Shown here one piece after another: positions 1 to 16,691 of a DNA stretch of 64,000 nt. Below the pieces are notes generated by a model. The model was not told where the DNA came from and did no database searches. It worked only from the letters and a program-made list of their open reading frames with translations. Source of the DNA: Melieria omissa (lineage: Eukaryota; Arthropoda; Insecta; Diptera; Ulidiidae); the NCBI GenBank assembly GCA_963971225.1, contig OZ020267.1, forward strand, positions 114,028,936 to 114,092,935, written 5' to 3'. The position numbers were made by a program, and so were the translations under genes. Positions within the stretch are counted from its first letter, which is position 1. Each line of letters opens with the position of its first letter.

Positions 1-3000
1 GTGATATACTGGATCAATCAGCGGGTACGTCCCATGCTATATTGCAGCGTTTGCCAAATCGGGCGGATTTGGCGGGCCTGAAACTCGGTAAGCGCTTTTA
101 TGTGCGATTTCTGCCGCTTAGGATGACAGCTACATTTTAGAGCATTGTCGTAGTTGCATTCTCAGGTCCCACAGTGCATGCTGTAATTTTTGGAGTTGAT
201 TGTTTGAGTAGTTGTTGTAAGCCGATCGTCTCGTGTGGGTCTAAAGAGGGGCAAACTATCGGGGGGATGAAGGCTGGCGAGCAAGAAACGTCGTGTATGC
301 GAAGGTGAACAGCAAAGAAAAAATACAAGATTGGAACACCGACAAATCAAGTGTGCACATTGGAAGCAAACAAATCGAATCAAACCTACTAAATGTGGAA
401 TAATTTGATTTTTGAAAGTGGGTAGCAAAACTGTGAACATCCTCTCGACTTTTGAACCTCAAGAACGCTGCTTGTGACTATGTACACCTTTCCAGTGTCT
501 GCCGTATATTAGAGAAGTGTTTCAGTAAGAAAGAAATGTTTCCTTTAGTTTTATTATCATTTAATACTACATACATAGATATATGAATTTTATTAATTCA
601 AAGTTAAAATTCGAATAACGTACAGAGCTCGTCCTTTGCGCATTGGAAAAGTAAAGTGGAAGCATTTGTTAATTGATATTTTTCCTCTACTTTTATGCTA
701 TGTACTAATTTCATAAACAAACGACTTAAAATATTTGAATCCTGTGTTTTACGTTGATATTGACAATTTGTTAATTTTTAATAGACTAGTTTGACAATTC
801 GAATTGATATTTTTTGTGGTATGGCCGTTCTTATTGCTGGGCAGTGCAACACTGCACTCTAGGCTGTTGCCACATAATAAAAAATGTTTAAAATCTATAG
901 CTTACAAATTAAAATTGTTTAATTTTTTTTCGTGCTGTCCTTCCCGTTTTATGGCATAAAGTTTATATCGTTATATCGGTAGGTTCTGATACGCATTGTC
1001 CATCATGGATATTAACGGCTTTTGCAATAAGAATTGACGCTTTGAATTGACTTGTTTTTATTAAAAGTATAAAACTATTAGGAAAATGTTTCACCTACAT
1101 CACACAATGTACTATATGTGTTAGGAATGCATTCTGAAACGTATTATAACATAACACCAGAAATATATTGGAAGTATACAATCCACGAAACATTTGTATC
1201 TGTTTCGTGGATGTAAACAAATATATAAATTTTTTGTTTGACAAACGTTCTCTACTAGAGTGGGTGCAATTTTGGCGTTTAAAATTTTCAGTCTATTATA
1301 CCGAGCTTGTTGGTATACATTGCGCAATATTTCATTGTCAGCTGGTGTGCTACTTCGTCTAAAGTGAGGTTATGTGAAGACATCTGGCAGCGCTGTGTGT
1401 ATCTGCTCTTGCACTGCCGTTCGCAGCAGTAGAAGTGTGATATAAAGCAAATAAGAATTATTTCAGCGAGTAGATTTTTCGTTTCAGTTCATTTGGTCAG
1501 TCAGTATAGCAGTATAGTGTGTAAATTTCTTCGTCGTTTCGGTTCGGCAGCACCAGAATCGGATTCTGAATGCGAATCCTTTGATTTTTGGAATTTGTGT
1601 GCACGTATTACACCATTTCGGAGTGGAGCGAGCGTCCAGCGCCGCGGGAATTCCTCTGCGGCCGTTTGATTGCTGCTGTGACAGGAGTATTTTACAGCAA
1701 TCGTTCAAGTCCATGGAACCTCGCGAGACCCAAAACCAGCCAGCAGTAGAAACAGCAGCAGTAGCTTCGGTGGCGTCGTCGCCAGCAGCGGCAGCGACAT
1801 AAGCAGCACCGTCAGTAGCAGCAGCATCAAAGAAATGTGTTAATTTTTCGACATGAAAATTTTGACAGGAACGGCGAAAATCTGGAGGGCGGGTAGGTAG
1901 CACTTGTGGGCACTTGTCGATGGAAATCGGCCGCAGTCGGCGGTGTGGACAGATTTTTCACATTTGCACCGGTGCGGAGCTGAATGGAGTGTGTGGAGGG
2001 AGCGTGGAGCATGAGTGGTGTTGGTAATTCAATTGAAGCGCTCTCTTTCGTCAGCGGACGATTGTCGAGTGCTCGTGTATGGATGAATGTGTGTGCGGGC
2101 AAGTGGCGCTTGTATGTATATGGGTGCGCGCGTTTGTATGTGTGTGCCAATAGGGAGGGGGTGAGTAGGGCATTAAGGTTAAAGCAGCAGAAGCGGCAGC
2201 ATTCCTCCGACTGCGATGCCGACACCTTGGAGTGGCTGTCTCTAGTGTCAGCGGTGTCATCGCTGGTACTGCTTCCTCATAGCGAGATCCGTGCCACTTT
2301 GATTCGATTTGCATCAGCAACATTCAATGAAAGCGCCTGAAATATGACTGGATGTTGCGTACAACCCGTCGCTGCGTTAATACTTCCACAGAACCCATTT
2401 CAGTTAAATTTGAACAAGTGCTCCCTGTAGTCTGCATTTAGGGGTTGTGGTCTTTCGCTGGCACTTCACATTAGCTTTTCACTTCACGTAGAAATTCTGC
2501 CAAAAGACCTTGCACTTTGCGCTCTGTCCAAGAATGTCCATGCTCTGCCTATTTCGTGACAGTATCAGCTTGGGAATATGTGAATGTGTCCTTTAAACAA
2601 AACCATGTCGGCTCTTGCTCTTTGGCTCAATAGGTTGAAATCAAGTGTTGAGGTTGTTCCTTCAAACGACTATCTCCTTTACAAGTTTATCTGTTTCAAC
2701 GATATGCTACACCTTGGTTGGGTTAAAAGAAAACAGGTATCAGATCGCTGCACCAGTTTTGTAAATTAAAAACGAATCAGTTTTGCAAAATTTTAATTGT
2801 CATTTCATTATCAAGTTCTCAGATTCCGCAAGGATGTTGCGGTCGTAGCCTGTATTAGTATCGGTTGTTTGCGAACTTCTATGCCAAATCACCCATCGCA
2901 GTGATGATGTCAAATGCCGCCAAAGTTGATAAAAACCATATATATTTCTGCTTCTTTAGTTGTAAATTTCTACTTTTTTAGTTGGAAACTCAGATAGTTG

Positions 3001-3353
3001 GATGAGTGAGACAGCTAAAAGTCCTGATCATCTTTTTAACTCTGCGGCAATTACAGTTCATTCAAGTAAAGACAGTTTAGCCTATCTTTTGTTTTTGGGC
3101 CTATCACAAATGCATTCTCCATAATTTTGCAATATTCTTAGCGCTCGCTTTCCAAACCTAAAAGTCCTTGATAAATAAATAAATTTCGTCACAAAAATTT
3201 GAAAAGCGCTTTAATCAGTTGTCGACTCCTCCGTTTCACTTGCATTTTCTGACATTTGCACAGTATGGTTTCCCAGTTTTGTTAATCGCTTTGTTAATTA
3301 TACATAATTTTAGTGTCAATTGTCAAAATATTCATCGAAATTCTCTCTTGCAG
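1..3353. other. Non-coding DNA upstream of Pten
   Basis: No convincing coding region here; the short open frames lack family resemblance and splice support. The stretch around 1430-1510 has a TATA-like run (tgatataaagc near 1438) followed by TCAGT-type initiator matches near 1494-1502, so a Pten promoter there is possible, and the GC-richer 1500-2350 could be 5' untranslated sequence. This is inference from composition and position only. Confidence 0.4.
1181..1212. repeat. Short perfect hairpin
   Basis: A 12-base perfect inverted repeat (atccacgaaaca / tgtttcgtggat) is separated by an 8-base loop. It lies in non-coding DNA upstream of Pten. No role can be assigned. Confidence 0.6.
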
Positions 3354-4008
3354 ACTAATGGAATCGCTTCTCGAATGGTGTGTGTATGCTCCTTCAGGTG
3401 AGTACTGCCGGAAAATCGGACTTATTCTCAACTAAATATTTGGCATGTGCTGTCTTGCAGCAAGTGTGTAGCACTGTCCCACTGACACGGAGTACACTGA
3501 AGGAAGCAACGGGAAAATACAAGAGAAACCACTATTAACATACGAAGAAGCAAAATTTTAAATAGGAAAAAAATTCAATTTAACTCAACTAAATAGAAAG
3601 TAGCCTTTGTGATCAATTTTTTTTTTGTTTTTTTTTTTGTTTTTGGCAAACGAAACAAATCGTCTAGCAACAGTGAGTAGTGGTCAGTGATTATCAACAG
3701 TTAAAAACCGTCACTTGGAGTATCGAAAACGAAATCCGAAAAGTCATCAGTAAAGCGAAGCAGAACAACTCACATAAAAATAAATTGCAAAAAAAGTACA
3801 CAAATTAGTATTTATGTTTCAACAAAGAGGCAGAGTATACACAGAATCCCGTAAGAAACAGATTGATTGCCATCGGCGACAGCAGCAGCAGCGACAGCAG
3901 CAGAGAGTTGCTCGTGCGTCCACCACGACGACGACGGCGGCGACGACGGCGGCGACGAAGGCGGGCGGCGACGGCACCGGGATCAACATTTACAAGTTTA
4001 AGCTGAAA
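3354..4008 (+). other. Pten: Pten 5' untranslated exons with a 63-base intron
   Basis: A small exon at 3354-3397 is bracketed by a pyrimidine-rich acceptor (ctcttgcag) and a strong donor (cag|gtgagt). A second acceptor (gtcttgcag) ends at 3460, so 3398-3460 reads as a compact intron and the next exon runs from 3461 into the coding start at 4009. Splice-site quality is the only evidence; transcript data would settle it. An upstream in-frame start at 3814 is treated in the findings. Confidence 0.45.
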
Positions 4009-8236
<4,228 letters not shown>

Positions 8237-11165
8237 CTTACAGCATCCTATTACGGTTCAATATTCAACGTTTTTTCATATACACCAAGATCTCACACGA
8301 CCCTCACACATACACATGCAAAAGTGCTGTACAGAAAAACTCTTTGTAGCATATTTTCGAAGTCTGATTGAGAGTGGTACGCATGCGGAGGCACTGGTGT
8401 GCTGTTTCGATATCGCCCAAACAACCGTCAACCAACCAGAACGAGCTCCAGCATAAACAGCGAAAATGAAAAAAAAAAAACATTTTCTAAATGAAGGCAG
8501 TCAGCGCAGGCGGCAGCAGCTACCGGCTTTAGCAAAATCGCTCAATGCAAACCTTAAACAGTTGTGTAAATAGTAAATCCAAACCAAACCCAAGTGAGTT
8601 ACTGCGTTTAAGCGAAAACATTACAACAGCCGTCAGTCAGTTGCAATAATTTGGGTGGGTTTGTTCTCAGGTCCTTGCCAGCTGAGACTGTGGGGCAACA
8701 CGAGAAATGGCGTATTTTGCATTCGCTGCGAATGTGGCATATTTTTGGGCGCACTTTTAACTGCGTTCGATAGCATTCTGTTCTGGCACTAGGCGAAAGT
8801 AAGAGCAAAAACCGCAGCAATGCCCAATTTGTGTTGTACTCGTATAGCCCTCCCTACCCCACTCAATTCCCCACATATTTCCAGTACATCGTTGTTTACC
8901 CACTGACCAAATTGAAACGACCGCCGCCCTCTACAATTGTGCATCAGTAGCCCGCCCGCCCGCTCACCCGCTCGCTCGGCTTCCACTCTGTTAAACTTTT
9001 CTTATTCGTATTTTAAGTTGTATGCATAATTTTGTTCTTAAGTTTAATATTTGTATTAAGTTAACGATGTCAAAATTGTTAGAGGTTTCTTAATCGAAAT
9101 TTGAATTGAAGCGCAATGTACAGATACAATATCTATATGATAGAGACCGAAGCGGAACACGGAACTAAAAGCAGAATGTTAATTTACACATGTGAATTTG
9201 TGAGGTTCGGTTCGGTTCGATTCGGTTTGCACTGCAAATTGCACTCTACACACTACACATGCACACGCATACATAAATATATAAATACAAAAATATGCAC
9301 ACAAGAATAATGTTTTTTTGGAGGGCAATGCTTAAGGTGTAACCTCAATTTACGTATCGAACTACCTTTTCTCAATTTTTACTACTACTTACTGTTAATT
9401 TTAATTGCCTAAAATTATTATTATTATTACTACGATTACACTTTGTTTAAACTTAATTTAAAATCAAGTAGTCGTAAAGTGAATGTACATTTTAATGTTA
9501 TTGTTTTAGTTTTACACTTTTAGTTTCCTTTTAGATTTTATTACCTCTTATTATATTAGATTTTTACGAAAAACAAACAAAACAACAAACACAAATATAT
9601 CAGAATTTCTGTCAAATTTTAATTATACGTTTGTTTAGCCTTAGTCTTTGTAATTTTTATAAATGTTTTATATTTATTTTCTATTTTAATTTCATTTCTG
9701 TTCGCTTTTAATTTGTAATTCTAGGCTAGGATAAACATACATGTCAAGTTCTCAATAGAGAGTAATTAAATTACTTGTATACTTGTGCTTGTAATGCAAT
9801 GAAGCGAGGTTATTCGACTTAGGCGCATAAGAATAAGGATAAGGAATACTATAATTTTCTTTCGACAATTAATAGTTTTGTAAAGATCCAATTTTATAAC
9901 CATAGTCTTCTTTTCGCTTTTCGGCCTCGCGAAACATGCTGAAAACGCAACAACCCACAATCAACAAACAAACAAAAAATCAAAATAAAACCAACAAAAT
10001 TGTAAAAAATAGCAGCAAGTTCATTTCATTTAACGTTTCGATTCCACAGTGCAAGGCTCAACATACAAATTTGAATACAAATGCAAACATACTTAAGTAC
10101 ACATAGATTTCTTTTAATGCTTGGAGAGCAGCAGTGCTACAAGTTAGTCGAGCTATCACAGTTTTGTTAATAAGCTTAGTCAGACAGTCAGTCAACTTGT
10201 CCACCTTATGGGTTCTGTTAATGTCAGCAATGTAAGCGTTTTATGCAACTTAGTTGACGAAATGATCTGTGAGATATGTTATACCTGTACAATAATTTAA
10301 TTCGTAGTATGTTAAATAAATGAAAGAAAATTCATTAAACCTTCAAGTCATAGTGAAATTTACTGAAACCAACATGAGTTTCCTTTGGCGACGAAACCGC
10401 GTTCTCGTCAGCTAGTTTTCCGATAGCTTCGTTCGAGCACTCAATGCACTCTACGTTGATACAATCTTCCGCCCACTACACATTACAGAGAGAGTTCGTT
10501 TCTGATCTGTACTGCGCGGTTGTGGAATGGCCTGCGGTGTAGCGGTGTAGTGTTTATTACTATTGCGTAAAGGGGGCGCTGCTCTGCGTCCATTAGATCT
10601 ATGCAAGTAAAAGCGCAACGTCAGTTGAACAGTTTTCCAGGAGGGACAATAACTTTAAACGAAGCTAATATTATAATAAAAATATAACGTTAACGCACAG
10701 CGCATTTGGTGAATTGTTTGATTACAAAAGATTATACGGTTTACGGAGATTTCTCCTAACACTATGCTACACACAATCGAATCCAGACTTGACAAGTACA
10801 CAAGTCCAAACTTATCAAAGTTATATTTCTCTCACTGAGAGTTGGCTGGCAAAAAAACGTTCAAATATTGCGTTATTTGTATTTCTTTGGTTTTGTCTTT
10901 CAATTAAAAGACCCTTTCGTTTTTGTAAATATTTTATCTTAATCACAATTAATAATTTTACATCATACCACTGAGTGTGTGAGCTCTGTATGTATCGATC
11001 TGAACCACCAAAATACAAATACTCATGTGGCTTGGGGGGAAGGCGTCATAAAGAAGGGCGTCACCTCTTTTATTAAGTGTAAGATTTATCCGCAAATGAG
11101 CTGCAACAACAGCCTCACCTTATCTATTCTCACAGATCGTATGAAATGAAAATACTCTCTTTTAG
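8237..11165 (+). other. Pten 3' UTR or long intron
   Basis: AT-rich sequence without a supportable gene. If the read-through form is used this is 3' untranslated sequence, with AATAAA-type signals near 9985 and 10314; if the 6585 donor is used it is intron. Repeated ttcgg units occur near 9204-9225. Nothing else recognised. Confidence 0.5.
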
Positions 11166-11707
11166 CAAATAACCACAGCCACTTTGTTATGCCACCGGCC
11201 ACAACGGCTGCGCCAGCAACAACAATATTAGCACCAACGACCGTATTGAACACAATGGCGCCTGCCGCTGCGCAGAAGATGCCGTCCTGCGTGTACGACG
11301 CGGACAATTATGTGCTGCTGCCCAGCACGAACGGCAAGGAGGCGCGATTGCAGCAGCCTTACACACAAAACAAATACACCAGCAATGGCAGCAGCGGTGG
11401 TGGAAGCAGTAGCAATGGGACCGCATATAACAAGAGCGCCGCGCCCAAACACAATTCTCACGATACCACCCACCTGGGGCTGAATGAGACGACAACGATC
11501 ACCACCGGTACCGGTTGCGCCAGCGCCTCTTCCTCGATAAACAACGGCTCGGGGAAAGACGGCGAAGTGGCGCCCAGCAGTACGGCGATCAACAGCGTGT
11601 TGCTTGGTCGCTACCAGTCGAATGCGGGTTATACCACGGCCAACGGGCTAAAGACGTTTTTTGCCAGCAACGGGAATAGTCCACGTCCGCGACGCGAAAC
11701 CACCTAA
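11166..11707 (+). CDS. Pten: Probable alternative 3' terminal exon of Pten
   Basis: An open frame of 180 codons begins right after a good acceptor (tctcttttag, ending 11165) and ends in TAA at 11705-11707. A strong donor inside Pten exon 8 (ccg|gtgagt, exon end 6584) leaves a phase-1 base, and this exon needs exactly two bases to complete a codon, so joining keeps frame across a 4.6-kb intron and gives a Pten of about 791 residues. The encoded segment is rich in Ala, Thr, Ser, Asn and Gly, like the preceding tail, and ends in RPRRETT. The other nearby acceptor (11178) leads to a quick stop. Alternatively it is an independent small gene with its ATG at 11189. Splicing to Pten is inference; no transcript data are available here. 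Confidence 0.5.
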
Positions 11708-11842
11708 AACGGCGCTCAGTGAGAGAGCGAGCGGCAGGCGAAGAAAAGTAAACCTACCGAAAAGACGCTTATAATTTGTCAATCGTTGGCCAATGCTGCT
11801 GGAAGCTAAAAGCAACATAGTGACTTAGTTGCCGGAGAGGAA

Positions 11843-11886
<44 letters not shown>

Positions 11887-13704
11887 ATGCAAATAATCAC
11901 GCATACCCATGTACACGTATTAGATAGCAGCAGAGTGGGCGTCGCGTGTGGGCGTGCCGCATGCAGAACAAACACGTATTCGTAACTTAAGCAGCAGCGA
12001 CATTGAACTAAACGCTAGAAGCGAGCAAAACAAAAATGAAAAAAACCACATGAAATGAAATGATACTATTTAAGTAAAAGCTTTATGTACTATAACATTG
12101 TGAATGAATGCATACAAATGCGGCACATGGCTGTCTGAAACCATGGGAACCGATCTAATGTCGATATGGAGACAGTGCGAGTCCTTATAGAAAGCGGCCA
12201 GTGTTGGGCACAGCACGCAGCTGTAGGAGGAAAACAATAAGAGAACGCAGGGTGCATTTGTGGGGCACTAAGCTGATGGGGGGAGAAAGCGATGAGAGGG
12301 GAATATTAAGAAGTTTGCAACGTAACCGTCTTTTCATGATAAACAAAACAACAAGAACAACAAAAAGAAAAATTATGTAGTTATTAAGTAAAAATTGGTA
12401 TATAAAAAGAACGTACAGATACAGAAAGACACCTAAACACGCCAACACATATTTACATACAGACAGGCCGGCTGGCAACCAATGCGAAAATACTTCAGAC
12501 TCGAAACAAGGTTGGCACTATAAACAACACAGGATCAATGCGAATTCGAATTTTCACACCGAATGTAGTCATGAGGCCGTATTTGGGAAATGATAGATTG
12601 TAACTTTTGCCGTCATTCTCAATCAAGGTGGACTGGTTTCTCAGCTCTTTGGGTTTAGTGGCCGCATAATTCTTTTACCAAAGTAAAAATTTAACCTTAA
12701 AGTTCAATGAATCTTTTATACAAACACAAATCAAAATAAAATAATATCACATTTTACAGCTGAGTGAAAATTCATAGCAAACTTGAAATATAAACTGATT
12801 CGCAGGCGCTATCATTTGACGATTTCAGGCTTGCCTCGAAATTAAACCGAAATTCAGGGTTGAACAATCCTTAATGCATTTTTTACACGGCAGTTGACAA
12901 TTACTCAAACACATTTACACGCTACACATCCGACTTAGTTGTAAGGAGAAATGAACAGATCCAAACCAGAGATTGCAATGAATGTGAAAATTCATTTAAG
13001 GAGTACAGAGGAAAAACGCGTTGGAGCAATTGTGTGGCATGCATGTACGACAACCTTTATCACCCCGAACAGTTATACGAGTATATAGCATGCACTTATA
13101 TATTTATTGTAAAATTTTGCATTGTGTGTTCACTAAAACAGCAACGAGCAATACAATGGTCGAGCGCAAATAACTAAAACAATAGGAATCTGCCTTATAC
13201 AGCTAAAATTGTGATTGTCCTATAAATAATCCTTACTTTTAGCGCTTTATCTGCATTTTATCAGCTTGCTGCCTGTCATTACAATCTCGAAATTAAAACC
13301 CCAAAACTGGGCTCTTATAGAAAATCTTTCATTTTACCTACAAAATTTGGTTTGCCATAGTCTAAACCGTCATTGCCATCATCATCATCATCATCGCAAA
13401 TTTAGTTTGTTTTCCTCAAAGTTTCACATATAATCCTTCATCAAAGTTTAAGTAACTTCTAATACTGGTGTATGGTGTATTTTTGGTATTAAAAATAACA
13501 TATGTATTAGTAATAATAATAGTATGATTGCTGGGTATGGATGTGTGTAAAAACCTTAATGATTTGTTTATTACTCAATTCAAATAATATTTTTGATATT
13601 TGTAGGATTCAGATGGGTAACTTTCAATACTAATACTCAATACAGTGAGGGCTCGCTTATTCGCACACATGCAAAATTAGGTGGTCAAATTTCTTGCTCT
13701 TCAG
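11708..13704. other. Non-coding DNA, probably 3' UTR then intergenic
   Basis: No gene seen. The first several hundred bases are GC-richer than what follows and probably belong to the 3' untranslated region of the 11166-11707 exon. An (ATC)n run lies near 13376-13395. Confidence 0.4.
11844..11884. repeat. (CA)n microsatellite
   Basis: About twenty uninterrupted CA units. It lies about 140 bases past the stop codon of the putative alternative Pten exon. Confidence 0.95.
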
Positions 13705-14387
13705 GGCCAATTTTTCAGTGCGAGTTTTAACGCAGTGTAAACGTAGTTTGCTTGAACTTGGTTTAAATATAAACTCAGTTTAAACGAGAAAGCAGTTTTT
13801 CAGTGCTGGTTTAACTGGAGCAAATATTTGTCATTTAAGTGTGGCAATACTGGCAATATTTTTATCTTTATAATAATTTTCTTTTGTTTTGATTGTCATT
13901 CGTAAATAAATTTGCGCTCAAATAATGTATTTCATAAAAAAATTCAAAAAAAGTAAACGGAGCGCTAATTTTTCATTTCTGGAGATTGAATGTCTTCTTG
14001 CACTGATGAAAAAAAAAAACAAGTGCTCGAGTGCCAGAAGACCAACCACGTGAGTGCCGAGGAAAACAAACCAAATGGAAAGGAATTGAGGACGATTTGG
14101 ATTCAAAATTTGTTGATAAGTTCCGGTGCGCGAAAACGTTACGCTCGAAGTATAAGAATCTAAAAAAGTGCAAAAAAAGAATTTCGATCACGACAGCCAA
14201 GAGCTGACCAATACAAAAAATAAATGAACTGTCAGAACCTGTTGACAGTTAAAACTTAGTTAACCGTGCAGGGTTGGGAGTTTAAACTGAGTTTACACTT
14301 CAGTCAAGTTTGACTGAAAAATTGGATTTTGCGTTTAAACTGAGTTTAAACTAGAAACTGAGTTAAATTCGCACTGAAAAATTCACC
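13705..14387. mobile_element. DNA transposon remnant with inverted ends
   Basis: The ends are inverted copies: aatttttcagtgcgag at 13709-13724 and its near-perfect reverse complement at 14368-14383, with further inverted subterminal copies of gtttaaactgagttt-like motifs inside. The element is about 680 bases. An interior + strand stretch near 13965-14045 reads as a short helix-rich peptide before stops, weakly like the Myb/SANT-type domain of Harbinger elements. No transposase or clear target-site duplication is visible, so the superfamily is unassigned. Confidence 0.7.
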
Positions 14388-15130
14388 TTAATACTTCATA
14401 TAATAACAGTAGACAAAAAAAAACAATATAATTTGCAAAAACCAATTTTACAAAAAATACAGAGCACTCTCGGTTAGCATTCAACGAAAATTTAATATAA
14501 ATGTTTAAATATGTGTAATTTCAATAATGTTTTTTTACCTGAAGGAACTCTTGTCCGAATTATTGAGCTAACACTTTTTCATTTGTATGACATCTGCATT
14601 ATACTTTTAGCATTCATTTATGTTTTTTTTTAATTTTGTTTTTGTTTATAATTGTTTGATTTACATTTGAGCGTAATTGAATTGGGAAAAAATTAGATTA
14701 GATTAGACGGTATAAGTCTCGCATCGATCATTACAATTTTAGAGTGACTGTAAAATTGTTTTAGGCAGTTGGAAAATTGTTATTTTCTATATTGCCTATG
14801 TCCAACTTAATATAAAATATGTATGAATAATAGGCTGCGATTAATTGAATTTCCCATCAAAAGTGAATACTGAGTGGTTGAGAATTGATTTCAAAAAAAA
14901 TTTGTTTTAAAGCTCGAAGCTTAGCCATCGGATTTGATTGCTTTTTGTTGAACTTTTTCAAGATTTGTAAAATTTGTTTGCTTTGAAAAGCTGTCAAATA
15001 TCGCGATTTTCTGATGCTATAATTTGTAATTCTATGTTAAACTTGGAAGTCCTTCCGCTTATAATGATAGATACAGATTAATGTGGATTAAATTTTTTTA
15101 GCAAGTGCTTGCACTACGTTAAATTAAATC
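14388..15130. other. AT-rich intergenic DNA
   Basis: Nothing recognised on either strand between the two transposon remnants. Confidence 0.5.
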
Positions 15131-16691
15131 TACATAAACTATAGACGCACCCTCATATTTTCTTTTCTGAGGAATTACAAATTTTTAGAAAGATCTAATG
15201 ATGCAGGGTGAAAGAGCTTTCAAAGTTATTAACTTTAGGTTCTTGTGCAAATTAAAAAAAAAAAATTTGTTGAATAGTGCGATTAAAAATTTAGTTTTTG
15301 GCTGGTGCATAACTATAGAGGCACTTTGAACGTTTTATTTTGAGTACAATAATGATGTTTTAAAGAAAACAAATTTTAGTTGTGTGAGTGTCAGCAGTGA
15401 GTAGGTCCTCCTTTGTTTTGGTTAAGCTCGAAAATTCGGTTTGGCGAACTTTCTAGAAGGTTTAAACACACAAAATCGACTATCGACTCCCAAGCTTGAA
15501 TAATTGCCACTTTGAAGCTCTCAACCGTATCGTATTGCTTGTTTCCAGCAAACATTATGCGCACCAGTATTCCCCACATGTTCTTCATGGGATTTACATC
15601 TGGAGAACAAGCTGGCCATTGAAGAAAAGGAATGTGATGTGTCTGGAGCCAAGTGTTTATCTAGCATTATCTTGTTGAAAAATTAGTCCACTTCACCGAT
15701 ATCGGTTAAAAAATCGTAGCAGATTCGTTTGCAAGAGTTTAGTGTACTCTGCCGAATTCATTCGTGTATTAGAAAGAGCCAGCTCCAACATACCGTTGCC
15801 AGAAAATGCTCCCCACACCATTAAGGAAGTTTCTTCTGGAAAAATATCGCAGTTCTTTGCGTAAATCCATCCAGTAAGAGTTAAATTCATCTGGACCGTC
15901 AAGGTCAAACTTCTTTTCATCAGAGAATATCTGCAAGAAACATTCATGCTTCAGAAAATTAAGGAAGGATAACTGGGGATTTGGAAAACTGTCTTACCTT
16001 TTTCCAATCTGAACTCATATTGTTTCGAGCGAATTGCAATCGGGATTTCTTATGGCGTGCCAATAATCGGGGCATATTTTTAATTTTTTTCCGGGAAATG
16101 TTCGGAGACTCCTTTAACACCCAGTTCACTGTCCAACGAGACACATTAACTCCACAGTCTTTTCCATTTTGCTCAGCTGTTCTCATAGAGTTACTAGTGG
16201 CAGCGTTTATCCCGTTCAGAAAGCTTTGGTTTTCTTCTTCCTTTTTTGTTTGTGCCATAATTGGTTGTATCTTTTAAAAGCGATCGCACTACTTTGTCCG
16301 ATCGGTTCAATTTTCGACCGATTTCGCGAAGTCCAACACTTTCCTCGCGAAAAGCTAAACATTTTGCCTTTTCCGATCTCCTACAAGTACGAACCACGCG
16401 GCATTTTAAAATAATATGGAAATCAATCAAAAAAGTACCGCTATTTCGTGACTTACTCGATCAACTGACTAAATAACTCACATTTTTGCAGTGCATCTAT
16501 AGTTATGCATCAGCCAAAAACTACATTTTTAATCGCAGTGTTAAACAAATTTTTTTTTTAAATTTGCACAAGAACCTAAAGTTAATAACTTTGAAAGCTC
16601 TTTCACCCTGCATCATTAGATTTTCCTCAAAAGTTTGTAATTGCTCAGAAACGGAAAAATGTGGGTGCGTCTATAGTTATGCTCTGCAGTG
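15131..16691 (-). mobile_element. Tc1-like transposon with long IR/DR ends
   Basis: The flanks are inverted repeats of about 200 bases. Left (15131-15325) and right (16490-16691) share ctatagacgcaccc, tctaatgatgcagggtgaaag, ttaactttaggttcttgtgcaaatt and, at the inner edge, tttttggctg(g/a)tgcataactatag in opposite orientation. The motif tgcataactatag recurs at outer and inner edges of each repeat, the IR/DR layout known for Tc1-type elements such as Minos and Sleeping Beauty. A broken transposase lies between them. The right end is followed by TA, the usual target; the extreme left end is too decayed to place exactly. Confidence 0.9.
15391..16404 (-). pseudogene. Broken Tc1-family transposase
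   Basis: Pieces of one transposase lie in successive frames on the - strand. They begin with an MPRG-like start near 16404, then a helix-turn-helix region containing GLREIGRKLNRSDKVVRSLL (about 16194-16380), then a stretch containing VNWVLKESP (15959-16258), a FSDEKKFDL segment with the first catalytic Asp (about 15930), and ETSLMVWGAFSGNG (about 15800). The end is a PMKNMWGILVR block closing at 15391, typical of the third catalytic region. Several frameshifts and stops separate them, so the element cannot encode a working enzyme. Confidence 0.88.

Noticed and set aside
9200..9230. tRNA-like ggttcg motifs
   Set aside because: Simple repetition of ttcgg without an A box or cloverleaf; no tRNA gene was found anywhere in the window.
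11179..11707. Second acceptor (ending 11178) for the alternative Pten exon
   Set aside because: With the phase-1 Pten donor it reaches a stop within about twenty codons.
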